Shown: positions 7,242-14,877, counted from the first letter of the stretch. The stretch is DNA of 20,069 nucleotides from Alkalihalobacillus alcalophilus ATCC 27647 = CGMCC 1.3604 (GCF_000292245.2 NZ_ALPT02000073.1:1-20069), one strand, 5' to 3'. Translations and numbers: made by a program. Notes: generated by a model from the letters alone, not told the origin.

Positions 7242-7267
7242 ATACCCATTTTTTCTTTAGGTTAAAC
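7242..7267 (-). promoter_or_regulatory. Sigma-B-dependent autoregulatory promoter
   Basis: Minus strand: GTTTAA (7262-7267), 14-bp spacer, GGGTAT (7242-7247), a perfect match to the sigma-B consensus. The -35 element overlaps the rsbU stop codon. Transcription from about 7235 would cover rsbV-rsbW-sigB-rsbX, the positive feedback loop known in B. subtilis. Confidence 0.92.
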
Positions 7268-8275
7268 CATTCTTTTAATAACAATTAAGGTGAAGTCGTC
7301 TCTTAGATTAAAATCTTGTGCTTTTTCTAATTCCGTATAAATTCCATCAACCATTTCCTGTGCTGAACCATTCATATACCCACGCATTAAACGTGTCAAC
7401 TCTTCCCGTTCAATAAATTCATTATTAACTACCGATTCAGTTACACCATCTGATAAAAGGACGATAAAATCGCCGACTTCAATCTCACGGTGATATTCCT
7501 TAAATTTATTTACTTTAGAAATACCTAAAGCCAAACCTTTTGCATATAAGTCTTCAAAAATATCTTCCTTGGCGCGATAAACAAACCCAGGTTCATGTCC
7601 TGCACCCGCATACTGAAATCGATTTGTAGTCGTATTGTATTCGCCATACATCATCGTAATAAACATACTATCGTCCACATTTTGTTCCACAACATGGTTT
7701 AAGCTTTCAAGTAATGGAGCTGGATTTAACCTTCTTTTCGGTAACCCATCCATCGCATACTTGATCATCGACATACAAAGGGCAGCCGGTATACCTTTCC
7801 CAATAATATCAGCGATCGCAATCCCAATCGTATTTTCCCCACCTTGAACGAAATGATAATAATCTCCGCTCATCTTCTTGGCAGGAATAGAAATGACCCC
7901 TATGTCCAATTGTGAAATGTCAGGAACTCCTTTTGGCAATAGTGTCTGTTGCATGCTCGCCGCCACTTCAATTTCTGATTCTAGCTCTTGCTGACGATGT
8001 TTAAGAATTTGGTGTTCCCGATAAACAAGCCCATAACTCATCATCACTTCAAGCAACAAATCAAAAGAATCTTGTACTTCATCCGGAATCGAAGGAAAAA
8101 GATCATCCAAAACAGCACGGTGAATATCAATAAATTCTTCTGGTGACACTTGATCCGCGAGTAGCAATTTGCTAAATTGTTGTGCTTGATATAATCCTAG
8201 CTCACTTTTATTATCTAAAAATGTCTCTACTATTTTTTTATATCTCTGTTCAATATTTATCGTCTTGTCACTCAA
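7262..8275 (-). CDS. rsbU: RsbU, RsbT-activated PP2C phosphatase
   Basis: 337 residues: an N-terminal helical domain that binds RsbT (about 1-85), a coiled-coil-like linker (90-112) and a C-terminal PP2C/SpoIIE-type phosphatase domain. Metal-site residues are visible in MSGDYYHF (Asp138), ADIIGKGIPAAL (Asp156), LLSDGVTE and RDDFTLIVI. When RsbT leaves the stressosome it binds RsbU, which then dephosphorylates RsbV-P. The start codon is TTG (8273-8275), eight to nine bases after AGGAG; no in-frame ATG exists until deep in the protein. The gene follows rsbT by 12 bases and ends in the sigma-B promoter. Confidence 0.96.
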   Translation of the reverse strand: MSDKTINIEQRYKKIVETFLDNKSELGLYQAQQFSKLLLADQVSPEEFIDIHRAVLDDLFPSIPDEVQDSFDLLLEVMMSYGLVYREHQILKHRQQELESEIEVAASMQQTLLPKGVPDISQLDIGVISIPAKKMSGDYYHFVQGGENTIGIAIADIIGKGIPAALCMSMIKYAMDGLPKRRLNPAPLLESLNHVVEQNVDDSMFITMMYGEYNTTTNRFQYAGAGHEPGFVYRAKEDIFEDLYAKGLALGISKVNKFKEYHREIEVGDFIVLLSDGVTESVVNNEFIEREELTRLMRGYMNGSAQEMVDGIYTELEKAQDFNLRDDFTLIVIKRMV

Positions 8276-8287
8276 TTTAACACTCTC

Positions 8288-8701
8288 CTATCGGAGCCAT
8301 TTAGTCGCACGAATCGTCGTTCCTTCCCCTACGTTTGATTCAATATCAAACTCGTCCATCAACCTTCTCACTCCTGGTAATCCAGCTCCCAGTCCACTTG
8401 AAGTTGAAAAGCCGTCAGCCATCACTTGTCTAATATCAGCAATGCCTGGCCCTGAATCTTTTGAAATAATTTGAATACCTTTTTTTATACCCATCTTAAA
8501 TGGCTTTTCAACCGTTTCTAAACAAATTTGCCCTTCATCTGCGTATAGATAGATGTTACGAGCTAATTCGGATATCGCTGTCGTAATTCGAGCTTGGTCT
8601 ACTGTTCCAAATCCAATCTCTTTAGAGAGCGTTCGTCCAGCTTGTCTTGCTGCAACGATCCCCCATTCATTTTTTACCTCTACACAGGATTCGGTTTTCA
8701 T
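8288..8701 (-). CDS. rsbT: RsbT, stressosome serine/threonine kinase
   Basis: 137-residue GHKL kinase related to RsbW. N-box ELARN (45-49), G1 box DSGPGI (82-87) and G2 segment GLGAGLPGVRRLMDEF (103-118) are intact. In the resting cell RsbT is held by RsbR-RsbS; upon stress it phosphorylates both and is released to activate RsbU. Its ATG starts two bases after the rsbS stop and its Shine-Dalgarno (GGAGGT) lies inside the end of rsbS, so translation is coupled to that of its inhibitor. Confidence 0.96.
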   Translation of the reverse strand: MKTESCVEVKNEWGIVAARQAGRTLSKEIGFGTVDQARITTAISELARNIYLYADEGQICLETVEKPFKMGIKKGIQIISKDSGPGIADIRQVMADGFSTSSGLGAGLPGVRRLMDEFDIESNVGEGTTIRATKWLR

Positions 8702-8703
8702 GA

Positions 8704-9060
8704 TTATACCTCCAGTTCCATTTGCAATTTAGCAAGGCCCTGTTCCAAATCGAGCGCAGTTGGTACTTCCTCTAATTTAATCCCCATATCAATTAAGGTA
8801 ATAGCTACTGATGGTTGAATTCCCGTTAACACTACACGAGCCCCCATCATATTGGACATATCCACTACATCACCAAGAACTTTGGCAATAAATGAATCAA
8901 TCATATCAACAGACGTTAAATCAATGACAACTCCAATTGATTCTTCTTCATGAATTTTATTTAATAAGTCCTCTTGAAATTGCAAAGCTGTTTGATCATC
9001 TAGTTCGACTTGAATACTAATTAATAAATATTGTTTTAGTTTCAAAATCGGAATTCTCAT
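8704..9060 (-). CDS. rsbS: RsbS, stressosome core STAS protein
   Basis: 118-residue single STAS-domain protein. The segment VDMIDSFIAKVLGD contains Ser56, matching Ser59 of B. subtilis RsbS, the residue phosphorylated by RsbT. RsbS and the C-terminal domains of RsbR form the core of the megadalton stressosome that sequesters RsbT. The ATG has an excellent ribosome-binding site (GAGGAGG). Gap to rsbR is 12 bases. Confidence 0.96.
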   Translation of the reverse strand: MRIPILKLKQYLLISIQVELDDQTALQFQEDLLNKIHEEESIGVVIDLTSVDMIDSFIAKVLGDVVDMSNMMGARVVLTGIQPSVAITLIDMGIKLEEVPTALDLEQGLAKLQMELEV

Positions 9061-9072
9061 AATTACCTCCTC

Positions 9073-9891
9073 TTATAGCTTGACTATCTTTTTATTCGTT
9101 AGCTCTAATGCAGTTTCCATCCCTTTACGAAGAGTGCTCTTTGTAGGGAACTTCGTCAAATCAATCCCTAAATTAACAATCGTTTGAGCAATTTCAGGAC
9201 GAATCCCTACTAAAATGCACCGAGCTCCAACAAGTCTAACCGCTTCAGACGCTTGAATAATATGATGTGCAACCATCGTATCAACGACAGGTACACCTGT
9301 TATATCAATTAGCACCACTTGTGATCGGTGGTTTATAATTCCTTCGAGTAAATTTTCCATAATTAGTTTTGCACGGGCTGTATCAATGGTTCCAATTAAT
9401 GGCATGACGGTTATATCTTCAAATACCGGAATCAATGGTGCCGAAAGTTCCATCAAAGAAACCTTTTGCATTTCAAAAACATCTTGCCATGAGCCTGTGT
9501 AATCATGAACCAATTGATTAACGACCCCATCACACCATTCATCAATCTCACTAAATTTTTCCATCAGAATACCCATATCTGTTTCTTGCTCTGTTAAGAT
9601 ACTAAGGAGTACGCGACGGAAAGCTTGCAATCCCTTTGTAAAATAAGCAAGTGGCCAACCGTTCAGAATATATTTATCTGTAAATTTACTTACCTTTTCA
9701 TTTGCCTGCGCACTATCGAACTCTAATTTTTTCAATAGAAAATCCATAAATTCGGCATTCATATTTTCATAAGTTGAATTAGAGATTGATTGCAAATATT
9801 GCTCTTGTTTAATATCTTGGAGCTCTTGCCCCCATCTCTCTAATATATTTTCTCGATTTTCTAGCAAAGACGATACAATATAGGTTTTCAT
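9073..9891 (-). CDS. rsbR: RsbR (RsbRA type), stressosome sensor/scaffold
   Basis: 272 residues: a variable N-terminal domain of the non-heme globin type (about 1-135), a linker helix, and a C-terminal STAS domain (about 155-265). The two threonines phosphorylated by RsbT in B. subtilis RsbRA, Thr171 (GTIDTARAK) and Thr205 (VPVVDT), occur here at exactly the same numbers. The N-terminal domains protrude as turrets of the stressosome and are thought to receive physical stress signals. The ribosome-binding site is GGAGG, about eight bases before the ATG. No rsbR paralogue is present in this window. Confidence 0.96.
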   Translation of the reverse strand: MKTYIVSSLLENRENILERWGQELQDIKQEQYLQSISNSTYENMNAEFMDFLLKKLEFDSAQANEKVSKFTDKYILNGWPLAYFTKGLQAFRRVLLSILTEQETDMGILMEKFSEIDEWCDGVVNQLVHDYTGSWQDVFEMQKVSLMELSAPLIPVFEDITVMPLIGTIDTARAKLIMENLLEGIINHRSQVVLIDITGVPVVDTMVAHHIIQASEAVRLVGARCILVGIRPEIAQTIVNLGIDLTKFPTKSTLRKGMETALELTNKKIVKL

Positions 9892-9924
9892 ATGTGTTCC
9901 TCCAGACTTTTATCAGCTAATATT

Positions 9925-9953
9925 ATTATTCCACGAAATCCAAAACCATGCAA
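9925..9953 (-). promoter_or_regulatory. Sigma-A-type promoter upstream of rsbR
   Basis: Minus strand: TTGCAT (9948-9953), 17-bp spacer, AATAAT (9925-9930), with TGG just before the -10 (extended -10 form). It would give a leader of about 25-30 bases before the rsbR ATG and constitutive expression of the whole operon. Confidence 0.6.
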
Positions 9954-10033
9954 AATATTCGTATATGAGAGTAAATACGACCTTTTCCCCTAAAAATCCT
10001 GTTCAAATAGCACAATTCTCCTTACTTCTAGTC

Positions 10034-10050
10034 AGCAAATGCCATTTGCT
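10034..10050. promoter_or_regulatory. 17-bp perfect dyad, possible operator
   Basis: AGCAAATG, one base, CATTTGCT: a perfect 8-1-8 inverted repeat between the ndoA terminator and the rsbR promoter, about 85 bases upstream of that promoter's -35. It is too compact to form an RNA hairpin (one-base loop), so a protein-binding site is more likely. No regulator is recognised. Confidence 0.4.
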
Positions 10051-10062
10051 CTCCAAAATAAT

Positions 10063-10091
10063 AAAAACCCCGTTTAGATTAACGGAGTTTT
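10063..10091 (-). terminator. Intrinsic terminator after ndoA
   Basis: Minus strand stem AAAACTCCGTT/AACGGGGTTTT with one G-U pair and a five- to seven-base loop, followed by TTATTATTTTG. It separates the toxin-antitoxin unit from the rsbR promoter. Confidence 0.85.
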
Positions 10092-10108
10092 GTTATTGAA
10101 AATCATTT

Positions 10109-10459
10109 TTAAAAATCGATCAAGCCTAAGCTAATGAATAATGCTTCATTTACACGATTCATCATATCGTCATCTAAATGGGTAATCTTATCCGTTAACC
10201 GTTGCTTATCTATCGTTCGCACTTGCTCTAATAAAATAACCGAGTCTCGGTCAAAACCATATCTCTTTGCACTGATTTCAACATGCGTCGGAAGCTTTGC
10301 CTTTTGAATTTGGGCGGTAATAGCCGCAACAATCACCGTCGGACTAAATCGATTACCAATATCATTTTGTATGACGAGTACCGGACGAACACCACCTTGT
10401 TCAGAACCGACAACTGGTGAGAGATCCGCAAAGTAAACGTCGCCTCGTTTGACAATCAA
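10109..10459 (-). CDS. ndoA: EndoA/MazF-type mRNA interferase toxin
   Basis: 116 residues, nearly the same as B. subtilis EndoA (MazF-bs), a ribosome-independent endoribonuclease. The catalytic residues are in place: Ser19, Arg25 (QGGVRP) and Thr48 (AAITAQ). B. subtilis EndoA cuts at UACAU; the specificity here is inferred. The start codon is TTG (10457-10459), with its ribosome-binding site GGGGTG at the end of the antitoxin gene and three bases between the genes, so toxin translation is coupled to and weaker than that of the antitoxin. The pair sits directly upstream of the sigB operon, as in B. subtilis. Confidence 0.96.
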   Translation of the reverse strand: MIVKRGDVYFADLSPVVGSEQGGVRPVLVIQNDIGNRFSPTVIVAAITAQIQKAKLPTHVEISAKRYGFDRDSVILLEQVRTIDKQRLTDKITHLDDDMMNRVNEALFISLGLIDF

Positions 10460-10462
10460 AGG

Positions 10463-10741
10463 CTACACCCCACTCACTAAGCGATCAAGAGTACTCTCTG
10501 CTTCCTCCTCGGCAAGAAAAGCTTCTGATGCAATATGAAGGTTTATTTTGGCCATTTCCATATAACCTTGCTGCATCGTCTCTCGAATTTGGCGTTTTTT
10601 TCGTTCACGTAAATACAGCTTTGATGCTTGAGACATAAACTCGCTGTAATTAGCACCTTCTTGCTTGATCACACTGTCCACCTCGTTTAACAAATGTTGT
10701 GGCAAATTAACGACAATTTCCTTCATCTTTTTATCCGGCAT
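10463..10741 (-). CDS. ndoAI: EndoAI/MazE-type antitoxin
   Basis: 92-residue ribbon-helix-helix protein. The N-terminal strand MKEIVVNLPQHLLNEVDSVI is the typical RHH DNA-binding part, and the C-terminal half (GYMEMAKINLHIASEAFLAEEEAESTLDRLVSG) matches the toxin-neutralising tail of B. subtilis EndoAI (YdcD). It binds and inhibits EndoA and probably represses its own promoter. A good ribosome-binding site GGGGGTGG precedes the ATG. Confidence 0.95.
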   Translation of the reverse strand: MPDKKMKEIVVNLPQHLLNEVDSVIKQEGANYSEFMSQASKLYLRERKKRQIRETMQQGYMEMAKINLHIASEAFLAEEEAESTLDRLVSGV

Positions 10742-10830
10742 TAAGATCCACCCCCGACATTCAACAACGACTTTTTATTTACCTATACCAATGTATATCC
10801 TCATTTATACGTACATCTTATCCAAAATTA

Positions 10831-10859
10831 ATCATACCATTGACCCTATTGAATTGCAA
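10831..10859 (-). promoter_or_regulatory. Promoter of the ndoAI-ndoA operon
   Basis: Minus strand: TTGCAA (10854-10859), 17-bp spacer, TATGAT (10831-10836) with TGG upstream of the -10 (extended form). It lies just past the end of alr and gives a leader of about 85 bases. Confidence 0.6.
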
Positions 10860-10876
10860 AGCACTTTTGGAAACTG

Positions 10877-12070
10877 TCAGAAAATTTCTTGAGATATTTC
10901 GTCATATTTTGTTTTTATTCTTTCACATTTGCCATTTTTCATATAAACTCTTGGAATTCTGTCGGTTATCACACAAGGGATTTCATAATTAATCGTTTCT
11001 AAACGAGTCGCAACTACATCCATTGATAATTCGTCTTCTAACGAAATTAACGTAACCTCTGTATCGACATCCATTTTATAAGGCAACCTGATCATACATT
11101 GATCCATACAAATTCTTCCTACAAATGGGGCTTTTTCATTTCCTATTAACACAAAGCCACCATTCGTGCTATTTTTTCGAATCCAACCGTCTGCATAGCC
11201 AATTGGCAAAGTACCGATCCATTCCTTACTTTTTGTCGTATATGTCGCTCCATAACTTATGCTCTCTCCCGCCTCTAACTCTTTGACATGAGATAGCTTT
11301 GTTTTTAGAGCAAACGCTTGTTGAAGTTTAATAGGTAGCTGGTCTTTTATTTCAATCGAAGGGGTAAGACCATACATTGAAATGCCAAAACGGAACATAT
11401 TAAATGTTTTATTTGGATACCGCAAGCCTGTTGCACTGTTTCCACAATGAATGTGCGGAATAGAAACATGTTGTTCCTTCAACCATTCTAACATCTGTTC
11501 AAATCGCTCATACTGCTTCATAAAATAATCCGTGTTTAACTCATCAGCTGTCGCAAAATGGGTAAACACCCCATCTATTTCAAGTGCCTTAATTTCGTTT
11601 AACTGCTCTGCAAGAATCATTAACTCATCATGTGTTCGTAAGCCAATACGTCCCATCCCTGTATCAAGCTTAATATGAACCTTAAGAGGATTTTGGTCAT
11701 CTATTAATAAAGGCTTTGCTTGCTTAATCCAATCAAGTTGAAAAACCGTTATCGTAATGTCATTCTTTTGAGCAACTCCCACATCACTTGGACGAATTCT
11801 GCCCATCACCAAAATGGGGGCAGTAATGCCTGCTCGCCTCAACTCTAGTGCTTCATCTAAAATCGCGACAGCTAGATGACTGGCACCAGCCGTTAATGCG
11901 GTGTTAGCCACATCTATCGCACCGTGCCCATATCCATTCGCTTTCACCACAGCCATAATATTCATTTCTTTAAATTGATAAAACTCTTTGACTGCTTTAA
12001 TGTTGGCTTCAATTGCATCTAAGTTAATTTCCGCCCAAGTATCTCGAAAAAAGTTATTTTGACTACTCAC
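10877..12070 (-). CDS. alr: Alanine racemase
   Basis: 397-residue fold-type III PLP enzyme that interconverts L- and D-alanine for peptidoglycan. The PLP lysine is Lys43 in AVVKANGYGHG, the second catalytic base is Tyr273 in SYGATYT, and the active-site segment VGRICMDQCMIRLP is intact. The N-terminal TIM barrel and the C-terminal beta domain are both full length. The start is GTG (12068-12070); no in-frame ATG lies nearby, and GGATGGTG serves as ribosome-binding site. It has its own promoter and is followed by the independent ndoAI promoter, the same order as in B. subtilis (alrA). Confidence 0.97.
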   Translation of the reverse strand: MSSQNNFFRDTWAEINLDAIEANIKAVKEFYQFKEMNIMAVVKANGYGHGAIDVANTALTAGASHLAVAILDEALELRRAGITAPILVMGRIRPSDVGVAQKNDITITVFQLDWIKQAKPLLIDDQNPLKVHIKLDTGMGRIGLRTHDELMILAEQLNEIKALEIDGVFTHFATADELNTDYFMKQYERFEQMLEWLKEQHVSIPHIHCGNSATGLRYPNKTFNMFRFGISMYGLTPSIEIKDQLPIKLQQAFALKTKLSHVKELEAGESISYGATYTTKSKEWIGTLPIGYADGWIRKNSTNGGFVLIGNEKAPFVGRICMDQCMIRLPYKMDVDTEVTLISLEDELSMDVVATRLETINYEIPCVITDRIPRVYMKNGKCERIKTKYDEISQEIF

Positions 12071-12108
12071 ATTCTACACCATCCAACTCATAATACTTTA
12101 ATATATTT

Positions 12109-12137
12109 ATTATGATTTTGAGCGATTAGCTTGTCAA
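12109..12137 (-). promoter_or_regulatory. Sigma-A promoter of alr
   Basis: Minus strand: consensus TTGACA (12132-12137), 17-bp spacer, CATAAT (12109-12114). Leader of about 35 bases to the GTG start. Confidence 0.75.
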
Positions 12138-12225
12138 TGCAACGAAAGTGATATCCAAACATTGGAATCGTTTTAATTCTATTTATAGTATGCACATTTC
12201 ATTTCATTTTATGAAACTAAAAAAC

Positions 12226-12260
12226 GTAAAAAGACTCAGCTGTAAATATTAGCTGAGTCT
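12226..12260 (-). terminator. Intrinsic terminator of ydcC
   Basis: Minus strand perfect 10-bp stem AGACTCAGCT/AGCTGAGTCT with a nine-base loop, followed by TTTTTACGTTTTTT. Confidence 0.92.
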
Positions 12261-12278
12261 CGAGATAACCGTGATATT

Positions 12279-13292
12279 TTATTTTTCTTCAGAACCATAA
12301 ACGGATTGAGCAATTTCAATCATTTCTTGTTGTTCCAATTCAGTCGATGCTAACACAAAATCGACCCCATTATACGACCACATTAAAGATTCTTCTGTCA
12401 TAACCCCTACTGTATAACCTAAATCAACCGGAATACCTGTCGTTACATTCATCGGAACCATCGCTGGGACTACTTGAGTTTGCTCTTGGATAAGCGTATA
12501 TGATTTTTCTCCAGAATATTTAATAATGTAACGTTCTCCATTTTCAGATTGCACCTTTTCTGAAGTTTCAACCGACACACCTTCAGGAGTATACAGTGGG
12601 AAGTAAGCCATCATCGGCTCCACTTCTTCTGACATCGCTGGAACGTCATTCATTTGAGCTGCCGTCATATTACGTTTCATATCAAAATCTTCTTCTATAT
12701 TGAAGCTTGGGTCAAGTTCAAATCCTGTAAAGTCAAGTTGGACAAGCACTTCTAAATCTGTATTCATGATTTTTACCTGAACGGGAGATAAATCCTTTTT
12801 GTTCAGTGTTACTTCCTGTGTGTTTAAATTCTTATTTTGATAGTTCGTATTGGTTGTAAAAATATAATGATCTTCTGTCGCTGTAAAAGTACGCTCTGGA
12901 TCAAGCAAAATGTCATGGACTAATGATTCATAAAGATAGACTTGACTACTATTTTTTGGCCAATCACTTTGGAAACGAAAACTCTTATTCAATGCAGGTG
13001 TTAAAACAAAAACTCCTTCATCATTACGAAGAATGATTTGGCTTTGATCCTTATTATCGTTGTTTAGTGCCACACGATAATAACTTTCTGCTTGATGCCA
13101 TACTTCCACTTCGTACGTTTGTGGTTCCTTTCCTGTCTGCAATGTCATCGTAGCTTGTGATTTGTAGCCTGCCATATCCGACATTTTGTTTTCAAGGTCC
13201 GTTATGATGTCTTGCTGAGATTTTTCTCCACACCCGACCAGGATTACAGCTATTAACAAACTCATAATGACAAACCAACTTACCTTCTTCAT
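12279..13292 (-). CDS. ydcC: YdcC-like lipoprotein, LolA-related fold
   Basis: 337-residue secreted lipoprotein. The N-terminus MKKVSWFVIMSLLIAVILVG followed by Cys21 is a clear type II signal peptide with lipobox LVGC, so it should be anchored to the outer face of the membrane. The rest resembles B. subtilis YdcC, a member of the LolA/LolB-like beta-sheet superfamily. Its function is not established. YdcC is reported (from memory) in the sigma-E sporulation regulon, and the promoter here fits that. The start is the ATG six bases after AAGGGGTG; an upstream ATG at 13313 precedes the ribosome-binding site and is rejected. Confidence 0.9.
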   Translation of the reverse strand: MKKVSWFVIMSLLIAVILVGCGEKSQQDIITDLENKMSDMAGYKSQATMTLQTGKEPQTYEVEVWHQAESYYRVALNNDNKDQSQIILRNDEGVFVLTPALNKSFRFQSDWPKNSSQVYLYESLVHDILLDPERTFTATEDHYIFTTNTNYQNKNLNTQEVTLNKKDLSPVQVKIMNTDLEVLVQLDFTGFELDPSFNIEEDFDMKRNMTAAQMNDVPAMSEEVEPMMAYFPLYTPEGVSVETSEKVQSENGERYIIKYSGEKSYTLIQEQTQVVPAMVPMNVTTGIPVDLGYTVGVMTEESLMWSYNGVDFVLASTELEQQEMIEIAQSVYGSEEK

Positions 13293-13360
13293 GCTTTCAC
13301 CCCTTTGTCTCATTTGATGCCAAAGCAGAGAATTTACCCTACTCTCCCATCCGCATTACA

Positions 13361-13389
13361 ACTATATGAGACAACCTCGATGAATATGC
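13361..13389 (-). promoter_or_regulatory. Sigma-E-type sporulation promoter of ydcC
   Basis: Minus strand: GCATATT (13383-13389), 14-bp spacer, CATATAGT (13361-13368). The -35 fits the sigma-E consensus (kmATATT) fully and the -10 matches six of eight positions of CATACAAT. It starts three bases after the acpS stop codon and gives a leader of about 60 bases. Confidence 0.7.
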
Positions 13390-13392
13390 AGA

Positions 13393-13740
13393 CTAGCTTG
13401 AGGCGCGTTCAATAATTACATGAGAAATCGCATAAGATTGACTATGAGATATGGAAACATGAATGATTCCATTAAAGGATGCATTTAAATAAGGCTTGCC
13501 ATTTGAATCATTTAATATCTCTATATCCTTCCAGCCGTAAGAAGTATCTGCCGCCTTAACAAAAGCTTCTTTAGCTGCAAACCTTCCAGCCAAATATTCT
13601 ATTTTTCTTTTAGCAGTAAGAGAAGCAAATTTATTTTGTTCCTTTTCTGTTAAAATTCGCTCTATAAATCGCTCATTTTTTTGCACTGCTGCTTCGATCC
13701 TTGATAATTCCACAATATCGATACCAGTACCAATAATCAT
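13393..13740 (-). CDS. acpS: Holo-[acyl-carrier-protein] synthase
   Basis: 115-residue AcpS, a trimeric 4'-phosphopantetheinyl transferase that moves the phosphopantetheine arm of CoA to the serine of ACP for fatty-acid synthesis. The Mg2+ ligands Asp8 (GTGIDIVE) and Glu58 (RFAAKEAFVKA) and the conserved HVSISHS segment (94-100) are present. The start is the ATG at 13740, eight bases after GAGG; an upstream in-frame ATG at 13761 lies before the ribosome-binding site. It is transcribed away from the rhomboid gene. Confidence 0.96.
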   Translation of the reverse strand: MIIGTGIDIVELSRIEAAVQKNERFIERILTEKEQNKFASLTAKRKIEYLAGRFAAKEAFVKAADTSYGWKDIEILNDSNGKPYLNASFNGIIHVSISHSQSYAISHVIIERASS

Positions 13741-13793
13741 CTTTAACCCTCTTTCCTTCAAACTTTCTGGACTTACTTATTACCATTAATCGT

Positions 13794-13854
13794 ATTATAC
13801 ATTCTTTTTACATAAGCTTATCATAAGCTTACTCTTCACTATTTTTGATATAAT
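13794..13854. promoter_or_regulatory. Divergent promoters with tandem palindromic operator (acpS / rhomboid)
   Basis: Two perfect TATAAT -10 elements face away from each other: 13794-13799 on the minus strand for acpS and 13849-13854 on the plus strand for the rhomboid gene (with upstream TGA, extended -10). Neither has a recognisable -35. Between them lie two copies of CATAAGCTTA (13811-13820 and 13822-13831), 11 bp apart. Each contains the palindrome TAAGCTTA, and together they form a perfect 9-1-9 dyad (13813-13831). A regulator binding there would cover both -35 positions. Confidence 0.6.
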
Positions 13855-13889
13855 ACATCATATATAGCGAATGTTATAGGAGGAAGACG

Positions 13890-14639
13890 ATGTTTATTCG
13901 AACGGAAAACTTCGAAACTTTTAGAATGTACTACCCCGTCATCACGATTTTAGTTGCCATCCACGTGTTGATCTTTTTTTGGATTAACCTCTTACCAGGT
14001 GGCGAATGGATTTATTATCACGGAGTCGGTCTCAATTTAGCCGTTCACAATGGCGATTACTGGCGCCTCGTAACCCCAATCTTTATGCATGTTGGCTTTA
14101 TGCATGTCATCTTTAATTCAGTCTCTCTTATTTTATTTGGTCCACCACTCGAACAAATGCTTGGTAAGTTCAGATTTATCTTACTTTATTTATCATCAGG
14201 GATCATTGCCAATATTGCGACCTATTATGTTGGTGGCCTTGATTACTATGCACACTTAGGAGCTTCTGGAGCAATTTTCGGATTATTTGGTGCCTATTTC
14301 TACATTGTATTAAACCGTAAAGACCTTATCGACCAAACGAGCTCCCAAATGATTATGACGATTTTAGTGATCGGTTTAGTAATGACATTTGTAAATCCGA
14401 ACATTAATATTTACGCCCATATCTTTGGTGCGATTGGTGGAGCCTTAATGATTCCTTTGATCTTGATCGGGGTCAAACCGTATCAACGCTATCAAACTTA
14501 TACAGACCCGAATGAAGTTAGTTTTAACCCGAACCGTTGGCAGAAGAAGTCATTTAGACGCTTTAAATTCGGAAAGATATTTTGGGTCGTATTAGGGGTC
14601 TTAGTATTATTAGGAATTATAAGTCGTTTCTTTTTCTAA
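13890..14639 (+). CDS. Rhomboid-family intramembrane serine protease (YdcA-like)
   Basis: 249-residue membrane protein with at least six hydrophobic segments. The rhomboid catalytic dyad is visible: Ser126 in HLGASGAIFG (GxSG) and His177 in YAHIFGAIGG; the upstream MHVGFMHVIFNS (66-77) is the usual HxxxxHxxxN-type motif. It cleaves membrane proteins within the bilayer; substrates are unknown. B. subtilis YdcA is shorter (about 199 residues). Here a basic linker (NRWQKKSFRRFKFGK) and an extra C-terminal membrane helix (about 230-247) follow the core. The ribosome-binding site AGGAGGAAGACG is strong. The gene is divergent from acpS, as in B. subtilis. Confidence 0.93.
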   Translation: MFIRTENFETFRMYYPVITILVAIHVLIFFWINLLPGGEWIYYHGVGLNLAVHNGDYWRLVTPIFMHVGFMHVIFNSVSLILFGPPLEQMLGKFRFILLYLSSGIIANIATYYVGGLDYYAHLGASGAIFGLFGAYFYIVLNRKDLIDQTSSQMIMTILVIGLVMTFVNPNINIYAHIFGAIGGALMIPLILIGVKPYQRYQTYTDPNEVSFNPNRWQKKSFRRFKFGKIFWVVLGVLVLLGIISRFFF

Positions 14640-14677
14640 ACGGACCTATAATGCAACAATCGAAGCAACTTCCATAG

Positions 14678-14716
14678 AAAAACTCCCTTTTGGCTAATCT
14701 CAAAAAGGAGTTTTTT
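14678..14716 (+). terminator. Bidirectional terminator between rhomboid gene and DUF2325 gene
   Basis: AAAAACTCC (14678-14686) pairs with GGAGTTTTT (14707-14715), extended inward by CTTTT/AAAAA. It has T-runs on both strands, so it can also end the DUF2325 transcript, which has no closer terminator. Positions 14717-14877 hold nothing else that I recognise. Confidence 0.8.
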
Positions 14717-14877
14717 ATGGTCCGAATAGACATAAGAGCATGTACCAAAAGAGGTTTTATCTGCTCCCCCCATTGAATCGATACATAGAATAAGGGTGAT
14801 TTCAACGAGGAAAACATCCAACCGCAAAAATGACAAATTGTTCTGACTTTTTATATGGTTTATTTCCCTTTCACTTA

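Noticed and set aside
9930..10020. 29-codon ORF with TTG start upstream of rsbR
   Set aside because: Spacing to AAGGAG is only two bases and the ORF runs through the rsbR promoter.
14717..14776. 19-codon ORF after the rhomboid terminator
   Set aside because: Its apparent ribosome-binding site is the terminator stem itself.
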